From positions 286,366 to 350,365 of the forward strand of contig JADZBH010000005.1 in assembly GCA_020852175.1 (NCBI GenBank): a stretch of DNA of 64,000 nucleotides, in the 5' to 3' direction. The notes beneath the pieces are model-generated. The model had not been told where the DNA came from, did no database searches, and saw nothing but the letters and a program-made list of their open reading frames with translations. Both the position numbers and the translations under genes were made by a program. The DNA is from Bryobacterales bacterium. Its GTDB lineage: Bacteria > Acidobacteriota > Terriglobia > Bryobacterales > Bryobacteraceae. Shown one piece after another: positions 44,977 through 57,788 of the stretch (position 1 is its first letter; the number at the start of each line of letters is the position of its first letter).

Positions 44977-47190
44977 CTAAGGGGACGGGCGAGGCCGGAA
45001 GGTCAACTCGTCCCCTTTTGCATGGGTGAAGCTCCAGGGGATCTCGTGGCCGCCGAAGTAAGAGGGCCAGCGGTCGCGATAGTGGCCCGACAGCACGAGC
45101 CCGCTCTGCCCCGTGGGCGTGGTGAGCGTGGAGCGATCCCAATCGGCCAGGTCGGCCACCATGCGCATGGACGGGCCCATCTTTCCTGCGAACTGGAAGA
45201 CAGTGGTTGGCGAACCCGGAATGGCCACGGGACCGATGGTGAACAACCAGCCGGCATACTTCAGGCCGCCGAGCAGCGGATGAGAGAGCTTCAACTGGTT
45301 CCTGCTGCCGTAGCGCCAGCGGCCGGGGTTGAGCGTCAGCAGCCGGTCGCCTTCGGCCAGCGCCGCGGTGAAGGAGCGGAGCAGCAGGGCATCGTAGTCG
45401 CCGAACCATTCTTTGGGACGTTCGCGCAGCAGGCGCTCAACCACGGCGCGCCCGATGGACTCGTTGTACGCCTGGCCCCGGCCTGGAGCGGCACGCTCGA
45501 TGATGGCCTTGCGCAGGTGGGTGAAAGTAAGTTCGACGATGTAGGGCTGGGGCAGGTCCGGTGACATGAGACCGTTCCAGTGGGCCAGCAGTTCGCTCGC
45601 CTCCATCATGGCCGGGTTGGACGCGCCCCGCGCCTTGCCCACGCGGGCCAACTCGCGTGCCAGGTAGTGGGAGAACGCCGAATAGACATCGCGCTGGATG
45701 CTGGCCATGCCCGCGGCGTCCCACTTGGGGCGTTTTTCGAGACGGTCGCGAATCTGGCGCGCGCGGTAGTGCGGCGCGAAGTAGCCTGCGGCGGCGTACT
45801 TGTAATTTGCCGGGAACGGATTCTCGTTGGCGGAGATCACGAAGCCCGAAGGCGGGTTCATATAGGACGGCAGTTCTTCAAACGGAATGTAGCCCTTCCA
45901 CTCCATCTGTCCCGAGACGCCGTCGGCGGGAACGTCGCCTGTATAACCTTCGCGGATGGGCAGGCGGCCCGAAGCCTGATAGCCGGTGTTCCCCTCGCGG
46001 TCGGCGTAGATGAAGTTCTGGGCCGGTCCGGCGTAGCGCGATACGGCTTTGCGGAATTGGTTCCAGTTGGAGGCCTGGTTGATCTCGATAAAGGGGAAGG
46101 TGAAGCCGCCCGGTTCGGTTGCCGTCCAACGCAGCGCCAACTGTTCACGGCCCTCGACGGCGATGATGGGACCATGACGCGTGCTGACGATGGTGACCGG
46201 CACCGGCGAACCGCCGCGCACGTTCACCACCTCCTGTTCGATGCGCAGACGCTCCAATCCGTTCTCGAACCGCGCCACCCCGGCAGCCAGGCTGACCTGT
46301 TCGCGGTAGAGATCGGAGACATCGAAATGGAGGTTCGTGGTGGACCAGGCGATGGAATCGTTATGTCCCAGAATGACGGCGGGCGAGCCGGGGATCGAGA
46401 CGCCGGTGACGTTCAACCCCGGCGCTTCCAGGTGAACCGGATACCAGATGCCCGGCAGCGTGAATTCCAGGTGGGGGTCTCCGGCCAGCAGCGGCTTGCC
46501 GCTGACGGTGTGCGCGCCGGAAACCGCCCATGCGTTCGAACCGGGCTGCGGCTCCAGACCCGTACGCAGCGGGAAAAGCTGGTTCACCAGGGCCGGTTCC
46601 CCGGCGTCGAGCATCGAGCTTTTCAGCAGCTCCTCGCGGTAGCTGAGGCTGAGCGTGCGCGCCATCTCCATGCCGGCCAGCACGGTGTCGGCGATGGACC
46701 ACGGCGCCGGGTCGTACTTGAGCAACGCGAATTCAACCGGCAAACGGCCTGCGTTCTCTTGTAAATATTGGTTCACACCGCGGGCATACGCGGAGAGATA
46801 CAGCCGTTCGGCGGGCTGTAGCACGCGGACGTGCATTTCGGCCGCCCGGCGCATCCGAAGTCGGCGCGTATCGAGATCGGAGGCCAGCGCCCGTCCCCCA
46901 TACAGCGCGGCCATCTCGCCGGCGGCCATGCGGCGTATAGTGTCCATTTGGAAGATACGCTCCTGCGCCGTAATGTAACCCTGCACGAACAAGGCATCCT
47001 CGATGGAAGCGGCCTTGATGTGCGGAACGTCCTGCGCGTCGCGCGTGACGGTAACGGGTGCGCGGACGCCGGTGACGATCGTGCCGTTTGTGGCCGGCAG
47101 CACGCGCCATGCGTACCACCAGACGGCGCCCAGCGCCGCCAGCATGGCCAGACCAATCAAAACATTGATATATTTAAGGAACCGGCTCAA
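44977..47190 (-). CDS. Penicillin acylase family (S45) Ntn-hydrolase
   Basis: 737 residues. N-terminal membrane/signal segment (~5-28) then the alpha chain; the nucleophile Ser of the beta chain is in 'QPGSNAWAVSG', where precursor self-cleavage occurs, with 'GDPHLEFTLPGIWY' following. The family hydrolyses acyl side chains of beta-lactams, N-acyl homoserine lactones or lipopeptides in the periplasm. TTG start, chosen for the full N-terminus. Divergent from the CNNM gene. Confidence 0.88.
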   Translation of the reverse strand: MSRFLKYINVLIGLAMLAALGAVWWYAWRVLPATNGTIVTGVRAPVTVTRDAQDVPHIKAASIEDALFVQGYITAQERIFQMDTIRRMAAGEMAALYGGRALASDLDTRRLRMRRAAEMHVRVLQPAERLYLSAYARGVNQYLQENAGRLPVEFALLKYDPAPWSIADTVLAGMEMARTLSLSYREELLKSSMLDAGEPALVNQLFPLRTGLEPQPGSNAWAVSGAHTVSGKPLLAGDPHLEFTLPGIWYPVHLEAPGLNVTGVSIPGSPAVILGHNDSIAWSTTNLHFDVSDLYREQVSLAAGVARFENGLERLRIEQEVVNVRGGSPVPVTIVSTRHGPIIAVEGREQLALRWTATEPGGFTFPFIEINQASNWNQFRKAVSRYAGPAQNFIYADREGNTGYQASGRLPIREGYTGDVPADGVSGQMEWKGYIPFEELPSYMNPPSGFVISANENPFPANYKYAAAGYFAPHYRARQIRDRLEKRPKWDAAGMASIQRDVYSAFSHYLARELARVGKARGASNPAMMEASELLAHWNGLMSPDLPQPYIVELTFTHLRKAIIERAAPGRGQAYNESIGRAVVERLLRERPKEWFGDYDALLLRSFTAALAEGDRLLTLNPGRWRYGSRNQLKLSHPLLGGLKYAGWLFTIGPVAIPGSPTTVFQFAGKMGPSMRMVADLADWDRSTLTTPTGQSGLVLSGHYRDRWPSYFGGHEIPWSFTHAKGDELTFRPRPSP

Positions 47191-47258
47191 TTGTCACCCG
47201 TTTGGCCCCGTCAAGCCGCGTCCCTCCTGCTTGGATACGCTCGCACCGGGCAATCTTC

Positions 47259-48623
47259 ATGGATCTCCATCTAGGATACCGGCTTCTCCTGCTACTGCTG
47301 ATCATCGCGGCGAACGCCTTTTTCTCCGCCGTGGAGGTGGCGCTGCTGGCGGTGCGGCCTTCGCGCTTGAAACAACTGAGGGAAGAGGGCGTACCCGGAG
47401 CGCAGACGGCGCTGGAACTGTTGGAAAACCCGGAGCGTATGCTCTCCGCCGGACAGGTGGGCGTCACCATCGCCAGCCTCGGGCTGGGCTGGGCGGGCGA
47501 ATCGACCGTGCACGGATTGCTGCTGACGCTGCTGGCCGGCGCCGCGCAGTACGTGCCGGAACCCGTGCTGCACGGCGCGAGTTTCGCCATCTCCTTCCTC
47601 GGCATCAGCTATGTCCACGTGGTGATTGGCGAGGTGGTGCCGAAGAACATCGCCATGGAGAAATCGGACCGCATGGCGGCCCTGCTGGCACCGCCGCTGA
47701 TGGTCTTTATCCGGCTGAGCGGTCCGTTCATCACGTTGATCGAGCGCAGTTCCGTGTACGTCTCGCGCCTGCTGGGGGCGGGCAGCGGGTCTCATGCGCC
47801 CGGCACGCATTCACCCGAGGAGTTGAAGTACATTCTGTCGGCGTCGCGAAAGCACGGGTTGCTCGAACCGTTCGAGGAAGATGCGATGCACCGCCTGCTG
47901 GATCTGCGCGACCTGATCGTGCGCGAGATCATGGTGCCGCGCAACCATTTCGCCAGCATCCCCATCACCTCGACGCTCGATGAGGTGCTGAAGTCGTTCA
48001 GCGACGCGAAATTCTCTCGGATTCCGGTGTATGAGCGCGACCCCGAGAACATTCATGGCATCGTCTATGCCAAGGACATGCTGGAGGTGTGGCAACAGCG
48101 CCGCCTGGCCATCGAACGCCGCTATCCGCCCGTGCCGTTCGACCTGAGCCGCTACTTGCGGAAGCCGCTCGTGGTGCCGGAAACAAAGCTGCTGCCGCGG
48201 TTGATCGACGAATTCCGCCGTTCGCACGCCCACATGGCGCTGGCCGTGGACGAATTCGGCACCGTGGTGGGACTGGTCACTCTGGAAGACGCCATGGAGC
48301 AGGTGTTCGGCGAGATCGAGGACGAGCATGACGTGCGTCTGCCTCCACTGCCCGCGGCCTGGGACGTGCTGGAACTCGACGGCGCCATTCCGATTCGCGA
48401 CCTGGAAACGATGTACGGCATCGAGTTGCCGTCGCAGACGGGCTTCGAGACCCTGGCCGGGTTCCTCATGTTCCGGCTGGGCGAGATCCCCGAAACGGGC
48501 GCTGCCGTGGTGCAGGGCGAACGGCGCTTCACCGTGTTGGAGATGGACCGCAATCGCGTGGCCCGCGTGCGCATCGAGCAAATCCAGGAAGACACGGCAG
48601 GCGGCGAAGAGACCCTGGCTTGA
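47259..48623 (+). CDS. CNNM/CorC-type membrane protein with CBS pair
   Basis: 454 residues: CNNM (DUF21) transmembrane domain with four helices (~1-190), two CBS domains (~205-325: 'IMVPRNHFASI', 'IPVYERDPENIHGIV') and a C-terminal CorC_HlyC domain ('LAGFLMFRLGEIPETG'). Probably a Mg2+/Co2+ efflux or related transport regulator. ATG 47259 gives the canonical start; the ribosome site is poor. Confidence 0.9.
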   Translation: MDLHLGYRLLLLLLIIAANAFFSAVEVALLAVRPSRLKQLREEGVPGAQTALELLENPERMLSAGQVGVTIASLGLGWAGESTVHGLLLTLLAGAAQYVPEPVLHGASFAISFLGISYVHVVIGEVVPKNIAMEKSDRMAALLAPPLMVFIRLSGPFITLIERSSVYVSRLLGAGSGSHAPGTHSPEELKYILSASRKHGLLEPFEEDAMHRLLDLRDLIVREIMVPRNHFASIPITSTLDEVLKSFSDAKFSRIPVYERDPENIHGIVYAKDMLEVWQQRRLAIERRYPPVPFDLSRYLRKPLVVPETKLLPRLIDEFRRSHAHMALAVDEFGTVVGLVTLEDAMEQVFGEIEDEHDVRLPPLPAAWDVLELDGAIPIRDLETMYGIELPSQTGFETLAGFLMFRLGEIPETGAAVVQGERRFTVLEMDRNRVARVRIEQIQEDTAGGEETLA

Positions 48624-48656
48624 GCGCGGCTTCCCGCGTGTGGTCTACTGGCTCAC

Positions 48657-49604
48657 ATGAGAAGCTTCGTCCTCGCCGTCTCCCTGGCGGCGTTGGCTGC
48701 CGCCGCCTCCGCCCAGGTAAAGGTCACGCAAGGCTCGGACCGCGTGATGGTGGACATCGACGGCAAGCCGTTCACCGCGTTGTTCACAAGCGCCGCAGGC
48801 ACAAAACCGTATCTGCATCCGCTGCGCGCCGCTTCCGGCGTCATCGTGACTCGCGTCTGGCCAATGGAAGAAAAAGAAGGCGAAGCCAAGGACCATATCC
48901 ACCACCGCGGGTTGTGGTTTTCCCATGGCGACGTGAACGGCTTCGACTTCTGGGCCAACGACCCTTCGCAGCAAAAGGGCAAGCAGGGGATCATCCGCAC
49001 CAAGCGGATCACGGACTTGAAGAGCGGCAAGAAGGAAGGTACGGTCGCCGCCACCTTCGAATGGGTGACCCCTGCCGGCAAGGTGCTGGTCAACGAGGCC
49101 CGGACGATGACCTTCTATTCCCACCCTACACTCCGGGTGATTGACTTCGACATTCTGCTCACCTCCACCGAGCCGGCCAAGTTTGGCGATACGAAGGAGG
49201 GAACCTTCGCCATGCGCCTGACGGCGCCGTTGGACGGGCGGCACACCGGCAGGATGACGAGTTCCACGGGCGCCGTGGGAGAAAAACAGGTGTGGGGCAA
49301 GGCATTCCCATGGGTGGATTACGCCGGTACGGTGGAAGGCCAGCCGCTGGGCGTGGCCCTCTTCGACCATCCGGGCAATCCGAAACACCCCACGTTCTGG
49401 CACGCCCGCGATTACGGCCTGTTTGCCGCGAACATCTTCGGCGAACACGATTTCTTCAACGACAAGACGCGCGACGGCTCTCTGACGTTGAATCCGGGTG
49501 CCACGTGGCGCTTCCGCTACCGGGTGGTCATTCACCCCGGCGATACCGCTTCGGCCGGCCTGGCCAAGCAATATGGCGACTGGGTGAAGAAGACAAAGAA
49601 GTAA
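48657..49604 (+). CDS. DUF6807 (PmoA-like) secreted protein
   Basis: 315 residues with a signal peptide (residues 1-~20, ASAQ). The signature 'HIHHRGLWFSHGDVNGFDFW' and 'LFDHPGNPKHPTFWHARDYGLFAANIFGEHDF' are those of the DUF6807 family, which is abundant in Bacteroidota, Planctomycetota and Acidobacteriota and often annotated PmoA because of weak similarity to methane monooxygenase. No enzyme activity is known to me for the family. Follows the CNNM gene by 33 bases on the same strand. Confidence 0.85.
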   Translation: MRSFVLAVSLAALAAAASAQVKVTQGSDRVMVDIDGKPFTALFTSAAGTKPYLHPLRAASGVIVTRVWPMEEKEGEAKDHIHHRGLWFSHGDVNGFDFWANDPSQQKGKQGIIRTKRITDLKSGKKEGTVAATFEWVTPAGKVLVNEARTMTFYSHPTLRVIDFDILLTSTEPAKFGDTKEGTFAMRLTAPLDGRHTGRMTSSTGAVGEKQVWGKAFPWVDYAGTVEGQPLGVALFDHPGNPKHPTFWHARDYGLFAANIFGEHDFFNDKTRDGSLTLNPGATWRFRYRVVIHPGDTASAGLAKQYGDWVKKTKK

Positions 49605-49679
49605 CGGCCCGCCGGGAACGGCGAGAGACGTTGTCACCTTTTCCCGCGGTCCGCATCCTGGATTGTCGAGGATAAGGAA

Positions 49680-49868
49680 ATGACTGTTGACCGGTATTTG
49701 CGCATGATCGCCGGCACGATGGTGTTGGCGACGCTGGCTCTGGGCCACTATGTGAACCAGAACTGGTACTACTTCACCGCTTTCATCGGGTTGAACCTGT
49801 TTCAGTCCGCCTTTACCAACTGGTGCCCGATGATGGCCCTGCTCCGCAAACTGGGAGTGAAGGGCTGA
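49680..49868 (+). CDS. DUF2892-like small membrane protein
   Basis: 62 residues with two hydrophobic helices and 'GLNLFQSAFTNWCPMM', the pattern of the YgaP-TM/DUF2892 family. AAGGAA directly before the ATG. It starts 75 bases after the DUF6807 gene and 44 before the TolC gene, so it may be the first gene of the efflux operon. Confidence 0.8.
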   Translation: MTVDRYLRMIAGTMVLATLALGHYVNQNWYYFTAFIGLNLFQSAFTNWCPMMALLRKLGVKG

Positions 49869-49912
49869 TGCATCCATCGGCGCACGAATAAACCATAGAG
49901 GAAGAGCCGGAC

Positions 49913-51256
49913 ATGACGTGGTTCACGGGCATGGTGGGAGTTGTGTGTCTGGGAGGGCCTCTGCTGTGGGCCCAGCCGATCAGCGTGCGCGAGGCGGCGC
50001 GCATGGCCGTCGAGAAGCACCCCGCGGCACAGGCGGCCGGGGCCGGCGTGCGGGCGGCCGAAGCACGCCTGGAGCAGGCGCGGACGGGTTATCTGCCCCG
50101 GTTGAGCTATCAGGAATCGTGGCAGGCGTCGAACAATCCCGTGTTTGTCTTCTCCACGCTGCTCGTGCAGCGGCGCTTCACCGAAGCCAACTTCGCCATT
50201 GGCTCGTTGAACCGGCCGGGCGGCGTGCACAACTTCCAGTCGCTGGTAAGCGCCGAGCAGCCCATCTATGACGGCGGACAGACGCGGCGGCAGGTGAGGA
50301 CGGCGGAGTTGGGCGTCGGCCTGGCGAGCGAGCAGCGGGCACTCAGCGACATGGAGCTGGTGGCCGGAGCGGCCCGCGCCTACTACGGAGCGCTCCTGGC
50401 CGGGGAGGCTCTCGGCGTGGCCGAAGCATCGCGTGCCAGCGCCGAGGCGGACCTCCAACGCGCCCTGGCGCGGCGCGACGCGGGCATGGCGACCGAAGCC
50501 GACGTGCTTTCGGTCCGGGTTCATCTGGCCGCCGTGCGCGAGCAGACGATCGTGCGCCGCTCGGAGCGCGATGTGGCCCGCGCGGCCCTGAACGAAGCAT
50601 TGGGGCGGCCTCTGGACGAGCCGCTCGAATTGAGTTCGAAGCTGCGCCCGGTTGCCGCGGCCGCCGTGTCCGGCGAACGGCAGGCCCGCCGCGCGCAGGC
50701 CGTCCGGCCCGAGGTGAAACAGGCTGGACTCGCCGTGGAGATGAGCCGTGTGCAGGAGTCCGCCGCGCGCAGCGCCTATCTGCCACAGGTCACCGCGCGC
50801 GTGGCCGGCGAGGCCAATCGGGGCCAGTTCGTCCGCCAATACGGCGGGAACTGGTTCGCGGGCGTCAGCCTGCGGTGGAATATTTCGAGCCTGTACACGA
50901 GCAGGGGCGCCATTCGCGAGGCCGTCGAGACCGAACGCGCGAGCGAGGCGCGGAAACGGCAACTGGAAAGCGGCATCGCGCTGCAAGTGAAGGCGGCGGA
51001 AGCCCGCTTGGAAGCCGCGCGGGAGCGGACCATGACTGCCGAGGCCGCCGTGGCCGAAGCAGCCGAAAGCCTGCGCATCACGCGCGACCGCTATGAGAAC
51101 GGCCTGGCGACCGTCACTGACCTGCTGCGTACCCAGAATGCGCACCTGGAGGCGGGGTTGAGACGTGTCATGGCGGTGCACGATCAGTGCGTGGCCGCGG
51201 TGCAAGTGGAGCTGGCCAGCGGAACGCTGACGCCGGAGTCGGAGGTTTTGCAATGA
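49913..51256 (+). CDS. TolC-family outer-membrane efflux protein
   Basis: 447 residues with a signal peptide and the two-repeat TolC pattern ('VEKHPAAQAAGAGVRAAEARLEQA', 'ETERASEARKRQLESGIALQVKAAEARLEAARERTMTAEAAVAEAAESLRI' are coiled-coil hairpins). Forms the outer-membrane channel of the tripartite pump. GAGGAAGAG upstream of the start. Stop overlaps the next start (ATGA). Confidence 0.9.
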   Translation: MTWFTGMVGVVCLGGPLLWAQPISVREAARMAVEKHPAAQAAGAGVRAAEARLEQARTGYLPRLSYQESWQASNNPVFVFSTLLVQRRFTEANFAIGSLNRPGGVHNFQSLVSAEQPIYDGGQTRRQVRTAELGVGLASEQRALSDMELVAGAARAYYGALLAGEALGVAEASRASAEADLQRALARRDAGMATEADVLSVRVHLAAVREQTIVRRSERDVARAALNEALGRPLDEPLELSSKLRPVAAAAVSGERQARRAQAVRPEVKQAGLAVEMSRVQESAARSAYLPQVTARVAGEANRGQFVRQYGGNWFAGVSLRWNISSLYTSRGAIREAVETERASEARKRQLESGIALQVKAAEARLEAARERTMTAEAAVAEAAESLRITRDRYENGLATVTDLLRTQNAHLEAGLRRVMAVHDQCVAAVQVELASGTLTPESEVLQ

Positions 51257-52394
51257 AAGCCGGATTGTTGGCGGGCCTGGCGCTCGCGCTGGCCGCGTGC
51301 GGCGGCGAGGAACCCGCGCCGCAGGGCGGGAAGAAGGGAGGGCCCTCCGTGCCCGTGCACACCGTGGCCGCGGCGCGTACCGAATGGAGCGACGACGTGG
51401 AGGTGAGCGGAACGGTTCGTGCGCGGCAAACCGGAGTGGTGGCGAGCCGCACGATGGCTTATGTGCGCGACGTGAGCGTGCGCGTGGGTGACACGGTGCG
51501 CGCCGGGCAGGTGGTGGTGAGGCTGGAGGCCAGGGAACTGGAGACGGCCGTGCGGCAGGCCGAGGCGATGGATGCCGAGGCCCGCGATGCCCAGGCCGAG
51601 GTGGTACAGGCAGTGGCCGCGGCCCAGGCGCAATTGGATCTGGCAACGGTGACCCACCGGCGCATGTCGGATCTGTTCCAGCGAAAATCCGTGACACAAC
51701 AGGAATTAGATGAGGCGGCAGCGCGGTTGCGCATGGCCGAGGCCGCTGTCCAGGGCGCCAACGCCAAGCGCAACCAGGTGGAGGCGCGCGGAAGGCAGAC
51801 CGCCGAAGCCGTCGCATCGGCGAAGATTCAACGCGGCTACCTGGAGGTGAGCGCGCCGTTCGCCGGCCGCGTCATCGAACGCAGCGTGGAGCCGGGGAAC
51901 CTGGCCACGCCCGGCCAGCCACTGCTGCACATCGAACAGGCGGGTGTCTATCGTTTGGAGGCTCCCGTGGAGGAATCGCTGCTCGGCACGATCCGGCTGG
52001 GGGATCGCGTGCCGGTGTGGCTGGATGCGGCCGGCGTTGAGGTACAGGGCCGCGTCGGGGAGATCGTGCCCGCCGTGGATGCGGCCTCGCGTTCGTTCAC
52101 GGTGAAGCTCGATCTACCCGGAAACGTGACGCTACGCTCCGGCATGTCCGGCAAGGCCCGCTTCCCGCGCGGCAAACGGCAAGCCTTGACCGTACCGGCG
52201 GCGGCGGTGCGAACGGAGGGTTCGCTGCGCTATGTGATGACCGTCGCCGGGGGCGAAGCGCGCCTGCGCCTGGTGACGCTTGGCGCGGCCCGCGGCGGCG
52301 CCGAAGAGGTGCTCAGCGGCCTTTCCGAAGGCGAACGTATCGTTTCGCCCCTGCCTGCTTCCCTGGCCGATGACGCTGCGGTGGAGGTGCGCTG

Positions 52395-52395
<1 letters not shown>
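51253..52395 (+). CDS. RND efflux periplasmic adaptor (membrane fusion protein)
   Basis: 380 residues. Lipobox 'ALAACGG' (Cys 16) gives a lipid-anchored adaptor. Typical order: lipoyl-like '[40 protein letters not shown]', coiled hairpin, then second lipoyl half and beta-barrel ('[34 protein letters not shown]'). Couples TolC and the RND pump. Overlaps both neighbours. Confidence 0.92.
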
Positions 52396-55564
<3,169 letters not shown>

Positions 55565-55580
<16 letters not shown>

Positions 55581-56911
55581 GGAGCGCGGTATTCGTAGTG
55601 CAGCCACTTGTTCGCGGCCGGGTTGTTGGTGAACTTCTCGGCCTTGGCGTCCCATTCCAGGTAACTTTTCGTCTTCAAGGCGATGTTGCCGATGAGGGTG
55701 GCCGCCGTGGAGAGATGGCCGTCGAGGATGTCGCAATTACACTTGGCGCGGCTCTTCACGCAATCGATGAAATTGCGCGCGTGGAAGGCCGTGTCGGCGC
55801 TCCCCTGCATGGAACTGGCCTGAACCGGTTCGGAGAGCGTACCGACATTCTTCTCCATCTGGCGGTCGATGGGCGAGCGCCCGGGCCGCGGCGAATCGCT
55901 CACCCTTTCGGGCACGATCTCCCAGCGGTTCCCGTACAGATACATGGTTCCTTTGGTGCCGCGCAGCTCCATTTCACTGTTTTTCGCGTTGCCGGGCGCG
56001 CGATTGGCGTTGTACTGGACGAAGTTGATCATGGTGCCGCCGAAATCCCACATCACTTCGAGCGTATCGGGGATTTCGCGGTTGTCGTCGATGACATACT
56101 TGCCGCCCATGGCGACCACGGCCTTGGGCGATTCCTTGCCGAGACACCAGCGCAGCATGTCCATGTAGTGGACGCCGAAGTTGGTGAGTTGGCCGCCGGA
56201 ATAGTTGTAGAACCAGCGGAAGTTATAAAACGTCCGGTTTTTGTTGTAGGGAACCTTCGGTGCGGGACCGAGCCATTTGTCCCAGGCCTCGGCGTCCCAG
56301 GGCTGCTCGTCGGCCGGCTTGCCGATACCCTTGGGCCACTCGTTCTGGAGATGATAGCCGCGTGCCACGGTGACGTGCCCGATGGCGCCTTCGCGCACCA
56401 GCCGCGCAGCTTCCTGCAGGAACTTGCCCGAGCGGCGGTGAATGCCCACCTGCGTGACACGCTTGGTTTCGTGGGCCACGTCCACCATGCGCCGTCCCTC
56501 GACCACGGTCAAGGAGAGAGGCTTTTCACAGTACACGTCCTTGCCAGCCTTGCAGGCGGCGATGAACATTATGGCATGCCAGTGGTCCGGCGTGGCGATG
56601 GCCACGGCATCGACATTCTTATCGTCGAGCACCTGGCGGTAGTCCTTGTACTTCTTCGGATGAGCGCGCGACTTTTTCACGGCGAAGTCCATGTAGTCTT
56701 CGCGCAGGTCGCAGACGGCCACGGTCTCCTGGTCGCCGTGTTCAAGAAATCCGTCATGCACCTGGTCGCCCCGATTCCCCACGCCGATGTACCCCATGCG
56801 AAGGCGGCCGTTGGCCCCGAGGATGCGCGAATAGCTGAGTGCCGTCACGGAGGCAGCCGCGCGGGTAAAGCTGCGCCGGGAAGGAAGCGGTGAAGAAGTT
56901 GGGACTTTCAT
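55565..56911 (-). CDS. Tat-exported Gfo/Idh/MocA oxidoreductase
   Basis: 448 residues. N-terminus '[19 protein letters not shown]' is a twin-arginine signal; then the NAD(P)-binding '[17 protein letters not shown]', '[12 protein letters not shown]' and '[11 protein letters not shown]' of the GFO_IDH_MocA family, with a beta-sheet C-terminal domain. Likely a periplasmic sugar oxidoreductase with pre-bound cofactor, as in glucose-fructose oxidoreductase. Start 56911 is the only Met before the Tat motif. Confidence 0.9.
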
Positions 56912-56945
56912 AATGCCGAGTTCATCATAATATAGGCTGAGAGTG

Positions 56946-57788
56946 ATGAAACCGCTACTGAGCGCGCTCGCGCTCTTTCTGAGTGCCATGAGTTCCCCCT
57001 CCGCCTCCGCGATCCAGGTGCAAGGCCATCGCGGCGCCCGCATGGTTCTGCCCGAAAATACTCTGCCCGCGTTCGAATATGCGATTCGCGCGGGCGCGGA
57101 CGTGCTGGAGCTCGACCTGGCGGTCACCCGGGACAACGTGCTGGTGGTGTCCCACGATGCGACGATGAATCCCAAGTACTGCACCGCGCCCGAGGGATGG
57201 AGAGGCACGCGCATGATCCGCGAAATGACACTGGCCGAATTAAAGCGGTGGGATTGCGGCACGCCCGCGAATCGCGATTTCCCGCGGCAGAAGGCCGTGC
57301 CCGGTACGCGCGTTCCCACGTTGGATGAGGTGCTGGCGCTGGCGCCCCGAGGCTCGTTCCACTTCAATATCGAGTTGAAAAGCAACCCGCGCCGGCCGGA
57401 GCAGACGCCGCCCGCCGCCGAATTCGCGCGCATGGTGGCTGACGCGGTCCACGCCCGCAAACTGGCGGATCGAGTAAACGTACAGAGCTTCGATTTCCGG
57501 AACCTGACTGCCATGAAGGGGATCGCGCCGGACATCCGCATGGCGGCGCTGTTCGAGCCGGGAGGTCACGACGTGGTGAACGAAGCGCTGGCGGCGGGCG
57601 CCGTGATCAGCTCGCCGCACTACTCCTATATCACGCCCGAACTGGTGGCGCGCGCGCACAAGGCGGGCTTGCAGGTGATCCCCTGGACGGCCAACGACGA
57701 AGCCACCTGGAGGCGGCTGGTGGACGCGGGCGTCGATGCCATCATCACCGACGACCCGGCTGCCTTGATTGCTTACCTGAAGCGTTGA
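56946..57788 (+). CDS. Secreted glycerophosphodiester phosphodiesterase
   Basis: 280 residues. Signal peptide (MMKPLLSALALFLSAMSSPSASA). 'GHRGARMVLPENTLPAFEYAI' and 'DVLELDLAVTRDNVLVVSHD' are the GDPD catalytic motifs with His and Glu; a TIM barrel. Releases glycerol-3-phosphate from phosphodiesters. 3' end overlaps the HEAT-like gene by 44 bases (convergent). Confidence 0.92.
   Translation: MKPLLSALALFLSAMSSPSASAIQVQGHRGARMVLPENTLPAFEYAIRAGADVLELDLAVTRDNVLVVSHDATMNPKYCTAPEGWRGTRMIREMTLAELKRWDCGTPANRDFPRQKAVPGTRVPTLDEVLALAPRGSFHFNIELKSNPRRPEQTPPAAEFARMVADAVHARKLADRVNVQSFDFRNLTAMKGIAPDIRMAALFEPGGHDVVNEALAAGAVISSPHYSYITPELVARAHKAGLQVIPWTANDEATWRRLVDAGVDAIITDDPAALIAYLKR

Noticed and set aside
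44946..44977. Terminator after the cytochrome c' gene
   Set aside because: The CGCCG/CGGCG stem has only five pairs and a short T-run, too weak to call.
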